Below are positions 13,895 to 22,676 of a stretch of 64,000 bases of DNA, piece after piece. Location of the stretch: positions 1 to 64,000 of the forward strand of contig DASREM010000036.1 in assembly GCA_035652095.1 (NCBI GenBank). The letters are read 5' to 3'. Made by a program: the position numbers and the translations under genes. Position 1 is the first letter of the stretch. Every line of letters begins with the position of its first letter. Origin of the DNA: DASREM01 sp035652095 (lineage in GTDB: Bacteria; Acidobacteriota; Terriglobia; Terriglobales; Acidobacteriaceae). A model generated the notes under the pieces. That model worked only from the letters and a program-made list of their open reading frames with translations, did no database searches and was not told where the DNA came from.

Positions 13895-15289
13895 TTGGAA
13901 CTCCTCATTGAAAAACTGGTGTATGGCGGGGAAGGTTTGGCGCGTCTTGCCTCCGACGAGCAGGGACGTCGCAAAGCGGCCTTTGTCCCCTTCGTCATTG
14001 AAGGCGAGCGGGTCGAGGGACGTCCTCGCGAGGAACAGAAGAGTTTCACCCGAATTGAACTGGAGCGGGTCCTTCAGCCATCTCCGCAGCGAATCGAACC
14101 GGGCTGTCCTTATTTTCAGCGCTGCGGCGGATGCCATTACCAGCACATTGACTACAAGCACCAGCTGGAAGTGAAGGCGGACATTCTCAAAGAAAACCTG
14201 CGGCGGCTGGCCAAAGTCGAACTGCCGGTTGAGTTGCAGATCCATGCCGCGGAGCCGTGGAACTACCGCAACCGCGCTCGCTTGCAGGTGCAGTCCGAGC
14301 CCGAATTTGCTATTGGATACTTCAAGTTCAATTCGCATGAATGGCTGCCGGTCGAGAAGTGCCCGATCAGCTCTCCACTGATTAATCGCGCGATCGGCGC
14401 GATGTGGGAGATTGGTCGGGCCGGGGGAGCGAGCGGGATTCGGGAGATTGAGTTCTTTGCGGATGCGCAGGATGCTCAACTCCTGGTGGAAGTGTATGGG
14501 GAGGGAGTGACCGACAAGTTCGGGCAGGAGTGGAAGAGCTTGCTTCCGGAGAGTGTCGGGATCGTTGTGTTTCCCGCAGGGGCGAAAGCGCGTCTCGATG
14601 TACCGCTCAGTAGCACGGCCGGAGCCATGGGAGTCCAGAAAGCTGCTGGAGCTTCGAAACCCCGGCGACCAGGACGCAACCAGCGAGATCGTGACAGTCG
14701 AGCGGAAACAGGCGCCCACAGCCGTCCCTCGCCTCTGTTGGGGGATGGCGGGCTTGTCTACAAAACTCGGCTGGCATCTTATCGCGTCAGTGCCGGGGCG
14801 TTTTTTCAGGTCAACCGTTACCTGACCGACGAACTGGTGAGCGTCGTCACAGCCGGGCGGTCCGGAAAAACGGCGCTGGACCTTTATGCCGGGGGAGGCC
14901 TGTTCTCTTCGGTTCTATCCCGGGAATTTGAGCGCGTTCTCGCGGTTGAGTCGTCACCGATTTCTTACTCCGACCTGCAGTACAATTCTTCTCGTAACGT
15001 GAAGGCTGTGCGTGCAATGTCCGCTGAGTATTTGCATAAAGCGGCGGGCAAGCTGAAGCCTGATCTCGTGGTGATGGATCCGCCACGGGGCGGGCTTGGT
15101 GAAAGCGTTGTCCATCGCCTGGTTACCCTGGGAGCGCCGCGGCTGACGTATGTTTCCTGTGACCCGGCTACCCTCTCCCGCGACCTGGCGGGCCTGCTCA
15201 AGGCCGGATACCGGATTGAGCAGGCGCATCTGGTGGATTTGTTTCCCCAGACCTACCATCTGGAAAGCGTGTTTCATCTGATTCGTTGA
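13895..15289 (+). CDS. TrmA/RlmD-family RNA (uracil-C5) methyltransferase
   Basis: A class I SAM-dependent methyltransferase that forms 5-methyluracil in rRNA or tRNA. It has a short TRAM-like start (ELLIEKLVYGGEGLARL), an iron-sulphur cysteine set in CPYFQRCGGCHYQH, LDLYAGGGLFS for SAM, VVMDPPRGGL and YVSCDPATLSRDL with the catalytic cysteine. It starts at TTG 13895. An Arg/Ser-rich stretch of about 40 residues (about 235-280) interrupts the usual path into the methyltransferase domain. Whether the target is 23S rRNA or tRNA cannot be told from the sequence alone. comEC follows 18 nt downstream. Confidence 0.9.
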   Translation: MELLIEKLVYGGEGLARLASDEQGRRKAAFVPFVIEGERVEGRPREEQKSFTRIELERVLQPSPQRIEPGCPYFQRCGGCHYQHIDYKHQLEVKADILKENLRRLAKVELPVELQIHAAEPWNYRNRARLQVQSEPEFAIGYFKFNSHEWLPVEKCPISSPLINRAIGAMWEIGRAGGASGIREIEFFADAQDAQLLVEVYGEGVTDKFGQEWKSLLPESVGIVVFPAGAKARLDVPLSSTAGAMGVQKAAGASKPRRPGRNQRDRDSRAETGAHSRPSPLLGDGGLVYKTRLASYRVSAGAFFQVNRYLTDELVSVVTAGRSGKTALDLYAGGGLFSSVLSREFERVLAVESSPISYSDLQYNSSRNVKAVRAMSAEYLHKAAGKLKPDLVVMDPPRGGLGESVVHRLVTLGAPRLTYVSCDPATLSRDLAGLLKAGYRIEQAHLVDLFPQTYHLESVFHLIR

Positions 15290-15307
15290 GCCTTCCTGCA
15301 GTGACAC

Positions 15308-17908
15308 GTGAACTCCACGACCAGTTCGCCTGCGCACCGGGGCAGCAGGCAGCCCTTGCTATGGGTAGGGTTCGCCTTCGCGGTTGGCATCTGGTTCAGC
15401 CACTTCGCCTGGCGTCCGCCGACATGGTGGATGATGGCTGCGGCCATGGCGCTGCTCTGTGCCGCGTGGCTCGCAAAACATCGGCCCGCTGCTTCGCGTG
15501 CGCTTGGGGTCGCAGCCGTGTTTGCAGCGGGTGCGCTGACCCTGCAACTCCGGAATGCCTCCACGGAACGCGAAGCTGGAATCTCCGCCCTGGCCAGCGG
15601 CGGGGAATATTTCGTTACGGCGCACGTGGTGAGAGAAGGTCACTGGAGATCGGCAGGGTTCGGGGGCAGCCGGCAGGCGATCGACGTGGAGACCGAGGAG
15701 CTTATCGCAGAAGGACGAGTGCATCGTTTGCGCGCCGGGCTGCGCCTTAGTATTTATTCCAAAGAAAAATTGCAGGAATATCCGGGAGGGCCGGGACAGG
15801 CCTCGCGACTGTTTCGCTACGGAGAGCGCTTGAGATTTCCGGCAAAGCTTACCATGCCGCGGAACTTTCGCAATCCCGGAGCGTTCGACTACCGGGAGTA
15901 TCTCGCGGACCGGGGAATCGCGGCCCTGGGTTCCACCCGCGACGAAGAGGTCGAAGTCCTGGCTGGCTTCGAGGGCTCGCGCTGGCAGCTCTGGCGCAGC
16001 CAGGCGCGCGCCAGCATGCTTTCGAAAGTTCATTCGTTATGGCCGGGACCTCAAGCTGCGCTGATTGATGCCATGGTGATCGGGGAAGACGCGTTTATCG
16101 AGCCGGACACCAAAGTGGACTTCCAGCGCTCCGGCACCTACCACGTGCTGGTTGTCTCGGGAATGAATCTGAGCATTCTCGCGTTTGTATGTTTCTGGAC
16201 GCTTCGCAGATTGCGCATCGGAGACACGTGGGCGGGGCTGCTGACCATCGGATTGTCGGTCGCCTACGCCTTTCTCACCGATGTGGGGCCTCCTATCTGG
16301 CGGGCGACGTTTATGCTGACGCTGGTGATCTGGACGCGGCTCGTGTATCGCGCTCGGTCCATGCTGAACGCGATGGGCGGCGCTGCTTTCGCGCTGCTCG
16401 CGTTCGAGCCGCGAGCGCTGTTCGGGTCCAGCTTCCAGTTGACTTTCCTGTCGGTGCTGGTGATTGGGGCCATTGCCATTCCAATCCTGGAACGGACGAC
16501 GCAGCCTTATCACCGAGGCATGGCACATCCCTGGTCCGTCACGTACGATGCCAAGCTTGCTCCACGAGTCGCGCAGTTGAGGCTCGACTTGCGCATGCTC
16601 GCAGGCCGATTACGTAGATTCGTTCCAATGCTGCCGATGCTTCCCGGCATGGCGAGGATGGCGCGATGGAGTTTCGGGATGGCGGAAGTTCTGCTGGTCT
16701 CGGCCCTCATGCAGCTTGGATTGGCGTTGCCGATGGCGTACTGGTTCCACCGGGCCACGGTGATGGGGCTGCCGGCGAACGCGCTGGTAGTGCCCCTGAC
16801 AGAGCTGCTGATGCCGGCTGCGGCGCTTGCAGTGGCCGCAGCTTACTGCGGTCTTTGGGTTGCGAAAGTGCCGGCCCTGGTTACCAGTGTGGCCTTGGAG
16901 GGAATCGCAGGAACGGTGAAATGGCTGGGAGGACTACGCATCGCCGATGTGCGGGTGGCCACGCCCGCAGTGACTGTAATGTTGTGCGCCGGAGTGGCAC
17001 TGATCGTGGCGGCGATGCTGGTCCGGCGCCGTTGGTGGATGACCTCCTCGGGCATTGCCGGCATGTTGATGGCGGCGCTGTGGATTTGCGCAGTTCCTCC
17101 TGCCGCGCAAGTTCGCCGCGGAGCGCTGGAAATTACCGCTCTCGATGTTGGCCAGGGAGATTCGACGTTGATCGTGACCCCGGAAGGCAAGGCGGTTTTG
17201 CTGGATGCCGGCGGGCCGCTGGGCGGCCAGCATTCCACATTCGATTTCGGTGAGCAGGTGGTTTCGCCGTATCTGTGGGCGCGCGGAATCTCAAGGCTGG
17301 ATGCCGTGATTGTCAGCCACGGCCACTCCGATCACATCGGCGGCATGCCGGCGATCCTGAGAAATTTTCGTCCTCGAGAAATGTGGATTGGGATAACTCC
17401 TGACAGCGAGGAATTTCGCGACCTGCTGTCGCAGGCCAAGGTGCAGGGTGTCACAGTGAAGGAGTATTTCGAGGGCGACGAACAGGACTTCGGCGGCGCC
17501 CACGTTCGAGTGTTTGCGCCAGCCCGGAATGAACGCGTGGCCAAGGCCCGGAACAACGACTCGATGGTGCTTACCTTTTCTTACGGGAACTCCTCGGCGA
17601 TGCTGGAGGGGGACGCTGAGCAACGGGTGGAACGGCACATCGTTTTACAACAGCCCGGGCAGGTGTCGCTGCTGAAGATCCCTCACAACGGCAGTGCGAC
17701 CTCGACCAGTCCGGAGTGGCTGGCGACATTGCGGCCGGAGTTCGCGGTAATCTCGGTCGGCGCTCGCAATACCTTTGGGCATCCACGAATGGAGACGTTA
17801 CAGAAACTGAGCGGCGCCAGGGTGAAAACTTACCGCACCGACCTGGACGGGGCGGTAAGTTTTTATCTTACCGGCGACTCCGTAACCGCGGCTACGGCTC
17901 CTCGCTGA
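15308..17908 (+). CDS. comEC: ComEC/Rec2-type DNA-uptake channel
   Basis: An inner-membrane protein for transport of single-stranded DNA during natural transformation. The 866 residues hold N-terminal membrane segments, a DUF4131-like periplasmic part and a multi-spanning Competence domain (YHVLVVSGMNLSILAFV). The C-terminal metallo-beta-lactamase domain carries ALDVGQGDSTLI and VSHGHSDHIGG metal ligands. It starts at GTG 15308. Its last 17 nt overlap the convergent DUF2007 gene. No other competence gene is seen in the window. Confidence 0.93.
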   Translation: MNSTTSSPAHRGSRQPLLWVGFAFAVGIWFSHFAWRPPTWWMMAAAMALLCAAWLAKHRPAASRALGVAAVFAAGALTLQLRNASTEREAGISALASGGEYFVTAHVVREGHWRSAGFGGSRQAIDVETEELIAEGRVHRLRAGLRLSIYSKEKLQEYPGGPGQASRLFRYGERLRFPAKLTMPRNFRNPGAFDYREYLADRGIAALGSTRDEEVEVLAGFEGSRWQLWRSQARASMLSKVHSLWPGPQAALIDAMVIGEDAFIEPDTKVDFQRSGTYHVLVVSGMNLSILAFVCFWTLRRLRIGDTWAGLLTIGLSVAYAFLTDVGPPIWRATFMLTLVIWTRLVYRARSMLNAMGGAAFALLAFEPRALFGSSFQLTFLSVLVIGAIAIPILERTTQPYHRGMAHPWSVTYDAKLAPRVAQLRLDLRMLAGRLRRFVPMLPMLPGMARMARWSFGMAEVLLVSALMQLGLALPMAYWFHRATVMGLPANALVVPLTELLMPAAALAVAAAYCGLWVAKVPALVTSVALEGIAGTVKWLGGLRIADVRVATPAVTVMLCAGVALIVAAMLVRRRWWMTSSGIAGMLMAALWICAVPPAAQVRRGALEITALDVGQGDSTLIVTPEGKAVLLDAGGPLGGQHSTFDFGEQVVSPYLWARGISRLDAVIVSHGHSDHIGGMPAILRNFRPREMWIGITPDSEEFRDLLSQAKVQGVTVKEYFEGDEQDFGGAHVRVFAPARNERVAKARNNDSMVLTFSYGNSSAMLEGDAEQRVERHIVLQQPGQVSLLKIPHNGSATSTSPEWLATLRPEFAVISVGARNTFGHPRMETLQKLSGARVKTYRTDLDGAVSFYLTGDSVTAATAPR

Positions 17909-18194
17909 GATCGGCTTCCGAAGCAACCTCCGCCGGAGTGCGGCGATACTCCTCGATCACATTGCGCGCGGTCTCAGCGTCCTCTTCGCGGACCAGGATC
18001 ACGGTGCCTCCGACGCCGGGAAGAATGTCCTGCTGCGCGTCCAGTGAGGTCACGTCAGAGTCGATGCCGGCCGATTCCAGCAGGCCGTGAACCACCATGG
18101 CCTCGGACTCCTGCTCGGTGTCGAACACTTTCACTAATTTTTCATTCGGGTTGGGACGTTCCTGCACATTGTCAGGATTAGAACGTTCCGCCAT
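17892..18194 (-). CDS. DUF2007-like small protein
   Basis: A 100-residue protein with LVKVFDTEQESEAMVVHGLL near residue 20, followed by the short DUF2007 domain (SAGIDSDVTSLDAQ, VILVREEDAETARNVIEEY). The family is annotated as putative signal-transducing but has no firm role. Termini are charged and probably disordered. It is convergent with and overlaps comEC, and divergent from the lipoprotein gene. The shared upstream region holds a CRP-like palindrome. Confidence 0.85.
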   Translation of the reverse strand: MAERSNPDNVQERPNPNEKLVKVFDTEQESEAMVVHGLLESAGIDSDVTSLDAQQDILPGVGGTVILVREEDAETARNVIEEYRRTPAEVASEADLSEEP

Positions 18195-18268
18195 GAAACC
18201 TCCTGTGAGCGGGCCGGGATGGCCGCCTGCAAGGGCTTACTCGCCCTGTGATTTAGGTTGCCGCAGCT

Positions 18269-18284
18269 TGTGACCTGGGTCACA
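18269..18284. promoter_or_regulatory. CRP/FNR-family-like binding site
   Basis: TGTGA-CCTGGG-TCACA is a perfect palindrome with the exact TGTGA-N6-TCACA form of the classical CRP site. It lies between the divergent DUF2007 gene (75 bp away) and lipoprotein gene (97 bp away). A TATGCT at 18308 could be the -10 of the rightward promoter. Confidence 0.6.
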
Positions 18285-18380
18285 TCGGGCCGTGAGAGCG
18301 ACTGCGTATGCTCACCTTGTCATCATACGGCGGCTTGCCAAACTATGCATCTTTGGGCAGCCGGGAAACGAGAATGAGTC

Positions 18381-19130
18381 ATGAAGCGGGTCTTGATTGC
18401 GCTCTTCATATCAGCTTTGATGCTTACCGGCTGTTCGCGTTCCGGCGAACCCGGCAAGGTCAGGAAGGTTTATGCGAGCCTGAAAGCACGCCTGACCAGC
18501 GGACGGGCCGAACTCGGGCGCAGCCTGGCGGCGCGCAAAGAGATTAAGAGCTACCGCATGAAGGTCAGCCTGGCGTTGCATCCGGGAAAGGCGCTGGTGA
18601 CCGATATCGAAGTTTCCTGCCCGGATCGCGAGCGTATGGTGTCGCACATTGGAGACTCGGTCCTTGAGACGGTGAGAATCGGCAAGGATGCATTCATTCA
18701 GCAACGTGACGGACGGTGGACCCAGCAACAGATTCCGCCCGAGGCCTATCCTTGCAGTGGAAATCCCGGTGCGCCGTCGCCCTGGGCGATGATGAATGAA
18801 GGCCGCGATATGAGCACGATCATTGGCAGCATGGCGGAGAATCCGCAAGCCCCCATCTCGGTCAGCCCGGGCTCTTACACGCAAGTGGAAGGTCAACAAT
18901 GCCAGCAGTGGGTGGTTCAGTTCCAGCATCCGGGAAGCGCTTCCAATAAAGGTCCGGGCGGCATGAACTACACCATGTGCCTGGCCCCTGACACGAAGCT
19001 GCCGGTAGCGGTGATGATGGGCAGTGGCGGCATGACTATCACCTACAGCGACTGGAACAAGGCCTTCGAAATTGCGGTTCCCAGCGAGGCCAAGCTGGCG
19101 AGCGTGGCTGGGAAGCCACAGCAGCCATAG
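18381..19130 (+). CDS. lipoprotein of unknown function
   Basis: A 249-residue exported lipoprotein. MKRVLIALFISALMLTGC ends in a lipobox (LTGC, acylated Cys18). The rest has a fold reminiscent of outer-membrane lipoprotein carrier-type beta proteins (KEIKSYRMKVSL, DAFIQQRDGRWTQQQIPPE), but I do not assign a family. It probably sits at the periplasmic face of a membrane. It is the first gene to the right of the CRP-like site. Confidence 0.82.
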   Translation: MKRVLIALFISALMLTGCSRSGEPGKVRKVYASLKARLTSGRAELGRSLAARKEIKSYRMKVSLALHPGKALVTDIEVSCPDRERMVSHIGDSVLETVRIGKDAFIQQRDGRWTQQQIPPEAYPCSGNPGAPSPWAMMNEGRDMSTIIGSMAENPQAPISVSPGSYTQVEGQQCQQWVVQFQHPGSASNKGPGGMNYTMCLAPDTKLPVAVMMGSGGMTITYSDWNKAFEIAVPSEAKLASVAGKPQQP

Positions 19131-19314
19131 TACTTAACGCACCGCACCGCACGAAGGTTACCCAGAGGAACACCTTCGTGCGATTGCAATTCCAACCTAT
19201 TCCCTCCACAATCCGTTGTGATGGGGTGTGCGCAACGTCCCGCCGAAGCAGTACATCTAACACATGATCGGGAGCGACGTGTGAATAGCGCCGTTGCCTG
19301 CCAGTGGGGGGCCC

Positions 19315-19578
19315 ATGATTGGTCGCGAACGGCAAGCTGAGAGTTCATCGGAACACCAGGAGGAAGCGAAAAAAATCAGGCGCTTGCAGATCATGATCAG
19401 CATGGTCATGTCGGTGATCAGCCAGGACCCCAATCTCAGCGTGGAAGAAGCGTCGGAATTGGTGGCCGGCACAAAACGAGCGGCGCTGGCCATGTTCCCC
19501 GACAAGGAACTGGCGTACGACATTCTCTACAAACCGCGCCTGCAGCGATTGATGAACGAGCGGTACCACCTGCAGTAG
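19315..19578 (+). CDS. small unknown protein
   Basis: An 87-residue charged, helical protein from ATG 19315. It contains SEHQEEAKKIRRLQIMISMV and ends KPRLQRLMNERYHLQ. No signal peptide, Cys or known motif is visible. Coding is supported by an open frame filling the gap between two plus-strand genes and by balanced composition. Function is unknown. Confidence 0.6.
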   Translation: MIGRERQAESSSEHQEEAKKIRRLQIMISMVMSVISQDPNLSVEEASELVAGTKRAALAMFPDKELAYDILYKPRLQRLMNERYHLQ

Positions 19579-19685
19579 CCTGCTCGCGCGAGATTCCGGT
19601 GAGTCCTTCTGCTTTTCCCCTGAGCCGTCTCTGCCGATTGACCCTTCTGAAGTGTGGGCGATAGACTCGCGGTCGAGGCGCTTTC

Positions 19686-21296
19686 ATGTCCAAGCTGGCG
19701 GTTCTATCCCTGTTTGCGATCCTGCTGTCATTTCCTGCCCTGGCTGATGAAGGCCAGCACCACGAAGAGTTGAGCAGCGAACAACTCGGCACAGTGCACT
19801 TTCCAGTTTCCTGCGATACGGCGGTGCAGAAGCCGTTCGAACGCGGAGTCGCCCTGCTGCATTCATTCTGGTACGAAGAGGCGCAAAAGCAGTTTGAGCA
19901 CGTCGCGGAACATGATCCCAAATGTGCGATGGCGCATTGGGGGATGGCCATGAGCCTCTGGCACCAGTTGTGGAACCATCCTGACAAGGCGACAGTGGAG
20001 AAAGGCCTGAAGGAGGTGAAGGCTGCCGAGTCATTGCATCCTAAGACGGCGCGGGAGCGCGACTACATTGGCGCCATGAGGGTTTTCTATGGCGGGGAAG
20101 CGAAGCTCGAGTATCAGAAACGTGCCGATGCCTACGCTGCGGCCATGGAGAAGATGGACCACAAATACACGGACGATCGCGAGGCGGCAGCGTTCTATGC
20201 ATTGTCGCTGCTGGCGTCGGAACCGGACAATGACACCACTTTCGCCAATCGCAAGAAGGCGGCCGCAGTGCTGGAGCCGTTGTTCGCAGCGGAGCCAAAC
20301 CATCCCGGGGTCGCGCATTACCTGATCCACAGCTATGACACGCCGCAGTTGGCGCAACTGGGATTACCTGCGGCACGCCGCTACGCGCAAATTGCGCCCG
20401 CGGCGCCTCACGCACTGCATATGCCGTCGCACATTTTTGCGCGGCTTGGGTTGTGGCAGGACGATATTGACTCCAACCTTGCTTCGGTTGCAGCCACGCG
20501 CAAGACCTCAGAGATGCACATGGGCGGCGGCGGACACCAGTTCCATGCTCTCGACTTTCTGGTTTACGCCTACCTGCAAAGCGGACGTGAAGCCGATGCC
20601 ATGAAGGTCATCGAAGAAATCCGGGCCATGCCTCCGATGCAGGATATGTACGGAATGGGATTCGATCCACGGCTCTATGCGCTGAGTGCATTCCCCGCCC
20701 GCTACGCGTTGGAGCTTCACCGCTGGTCTGACGCGGCCAACCTGCAGCCTGTGCCTGGCGCCGATGAGGGAGACAGCGCGACGACGTACCTGGCCCGCGC
20801 AATCGGGGCGGCTCATCTTGGCAACGTGGAGGAGATTCAGAAGGATCTGGAGCAATTGAATGCCATCCACAAGCATCTCCTCGCCAAGAACAAAACTGAA
20901 TTTGCCGAGGCGGTGGAGCATGACCGGAAGATCGCAGATGCCTGGCTGAGTTACGCTCAGGGCAAAAAGCAGGAAGCGGTGACCGCGTTGCAGTCTCTGG
21001 CGGAGAAAGAGGAGTCGGTGGGTGGGGAGGTGGGCGGCACTCCCGCACGCGAAATGGCGGCGGATATCCTGCTCGAGATGAAACAGCCAGAGAAGGCCCT
21101 GGCTGAGTACCAGACCGACCTGAAGTTCAACCCGGGCCGCTTCAATGGACTGTACGGTGCGGCACAGGCTGCGGACATGACGGGGGCAGCGGCGAAGGCC
21201 AGTGAATATTATGCAATGTTGTTGAAGAGCTGCGCAGGCTCGAACTCCGAGCGCCCCGAACTGGCGCGAGCCAAATCTCTGGTAGCCGCAAAGTAG
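19686..21296 (+). CDS. secreted TPR-repeat protein
   Basis: A 536-residue exported protein. The signal peptide MSKLAVLSLFAILLSFPALA has a cleavage site after ALA. It is followed by helical TPR-like repeats, for example HSFWYEEAQKQFEHVAEHDP (about 60-80) and a set in the last 120 residues. The middle contains PHALHMPSHIFARLG. It probably works in the periplasm as a protein-interaction scaffold; no enzymatic motif is seen. Confidence 0.85.
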   Translation: MSKLAVLSLFAILLSFPALADEGQHHEELSSEQLGTVHFPVSCDTAVQKPFERGVALLHSFWYEEAQKQFEHVAEHDPKCAMAHWGMAMSLWHQLWNHPDKATVEKGLKEVKAAESLHPKTARERDYIGAMRVFYGGEAKLEYQKRADAYAAAMEKMDHKYTDDREAAAFYALSLLASEPDNDTTFANRKKAAAVLEPLFAAEPNHPGVAHYLIHSYDTPQLAQLGLPAARRYAQIAPAAPHALHMPSHIFARLGLWQDDIDSNLASVAATRKTSEMHMGGGGHQFHALDFLVYAYLQSGREADAMKVIEEIRAMPPMQDMYGMGFDPRLYALSAFPARYALELHRWSDAANLQPVPGADEGDSATTYLARAIGAAHLGNVEEIQKDLEQLNAIHKHLLAKNKTEFAEAVEHDRKIADAWLSYAQGKKQEAVTALQSLAEKEESVGGEVGGTPAREMAADILLEMKQPEKALAEYQTDLKFNPGRFNGLYGAAQAADMTGAAAKASEYYAMLLKSCAGSNSERPELARAKSLVAAK

Positions 21297-21298
21297 GC

Positions 21299-22114
21299 TT
21301 AGCGGGCTTCCAGGCGCTGCAGGCGGAAGAGTAAAGTGCCCCATCCCAGCTTGGAGCGCATTTGCACCGGAGTGTGGTTCTGGTCGTCGGTGTACCACAC
21401 GGTCACGGCGCCCTTGCCCTTGAGCGTGCCGGATACGGCTTCGGCCTGGACCTTGACGGTGTGAAACGATCCCGCGGGGACCTTGATCTGTTCGCGGTTT
21501 TGCACCGTGGCCCGCACCTGGGTGATCTTCCGGTCGCCGATCGTGAAGTTATAAATACTGCCGGACTGCAGCGGCAGTGAGGCAACATAATAGAATCCCG
21601 TCACGACATCGGTGAGACAGCCCGGGATGTCGGTCTCTTCATGGCTGGTTTCATTCGTCTTCAAATTTTTCTCGTTTAGTACGCTCTTCTTGCGCGCATA
21701 GTCGAATTGCACGTCAGTATCTTTCTTGCGCGGCCCTTCTTCGGTGTGTTTGGTCACGTGGAGCGAGCAGAAAGTCTTCGGATCGAAGAGCGCTTCGAAA
21801 TGGTCGTGAACTTTGAATAGGGTATTGACCACCCCCTGCGAGTCGGCCGTGGCCGTAACGCGCTGCTGGGCGCCGGCCGGATCCATGCGCACCACCGCAG
21901 TGCCGGCGGTAAACAGATGCCACTCCACGGAGAATACGTGGACCTGGCCATCGGGAAACCGGTAGCCCGCCGGTGGCGGGATAATCTGCGCCTCGGGCGC
22001 GGCTGTAACGCTGGGCTGCGTGGTTGGTTTCTGCGCACGCGAGATCGCCACCAGGGAAAGGGCCAGGACGAGGGCGGCAAACCGCGATATCCGGAATGTT
22101 GGTTTGGCTGGCAA
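21299..22114 (-). CDS. DUF3108-domain exported protein
   Basis: A 271-residue protein with an N-terminal signal segment (RISRFAALVLALSLVAISRA) and a beta-rich DUF3108 domain (FSVEWHLFTAGTAVVRMDP, GFYYVASLPLQSGSIYNF, VWYTDDQNHTPVQMRSKLG). DUF3108 proteins are periplasmic with unsettled roles, often near envelope genes. It starts 16 nt after the ICMT-like gene, so it is probably the last gene of the LPS operon. Confidence 0.85.
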   Translation of the reverse strand: MPAKPTFRISRFAALVLALSLVAISRAQKPTTQPSVTAAPEAQIIPPPAGYRFPDGQVHVFSVEWHLFTAGTAVVRMDPAGAQQRVTATADSQGVVNTLFKVHDHFEALFDPKTFCSLHVTKHTEEGPRKKDTDVQFDYARKKSVLNEKNLKTNETSHEETDIPGCLTDVVTGFYYVASLPLQSGSIYNFTIGDRKITQVRATVQNREQIKVPAGSFHTVKVQAEAVSGTLKGKGAVTVWYTDDQNHTPVQMRSKLGWGTLLFRLQRLEAR

Positions 22115-22130
22115 AGATGCCGTAGTTCTC

Positions 22131-22676
22131 TCAGCGCGAAGTCAAGACAAGTTTAACGATCAAAATGGCGATCAGGGCCGCCGTACCCAAGGCTGCATTG
22201 TACTCGCGATGCTTGCGGTAGAGCTCAAAGGAAAACGAACCGGATCCGCTCCGATAAGAAGTCAGACGTGGGAACAGGCGTGGAACGTTGCTTGCGTATT
22301 CATCGAACTTTGGAAACTGCCGACGGAGGAAATCCTCTTCGCTTCGAATCACCGGCAAATAGATAAAGAAGAACAGCGCGACGAGGATGGCGCTGATGAT
22401 CCAGCTGCGAGAGGCGACGGCGAACCCGATTGCGAGGACCAGCGAACCCAGATAAAGAGGGTTGCGCGTGTACCCGTAAGGGCCGGTGGTGGTCAGCACT
22501 TCGTTTTTCTTTACGTGGCCGGAAGCAAGGGCCCGCAGCAGCAAGCCCGGTAAGACTATCCATGCGCCCCCGAGTAATGATGTCAGCGTAGGGTTCGCCA
22601 GCCAAACATAGAGTGCAGCGAAGGCGAAGCCAAGCGGGACGCGAACTCTACGCGCAACCTGAGACCAGCTAGGCAT
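22131..22676 (-). CDS. isoprenylcysteine carboxyl methyltransferase-family membrane protein
   Basis: A 181-residue integral membrane protein with four to five hydrophobic segments and the family signature GPYGYTRNPLYLGSLVL (about 85-102), then RSEEDFLRRQFPKFDEY. Bacterial members are putative methyltransferases acting on lipid-like substrates; the target is unknown. The ATG at 22676 overlaps the end of the heptosyltransferase gene by 8 nt, showing operon membership. Confidence 0.85.
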   Translation of the reverse strand: MPSWSQVARRVRVPLGFAFAALYVWLANPTLTSLLGGAWIVLPGLLLRALASGHVKKNEVLTTTGPYGYTRNPLYLGSLVLAIGFAVASRSWIISAILVALFFFIYLPVIRSEEDFLRRQFPKFDEYASNVPRLFPRLTSYRSGSGSFSFELYRKHREYNAALGTAALIAILIVKLVLTSR

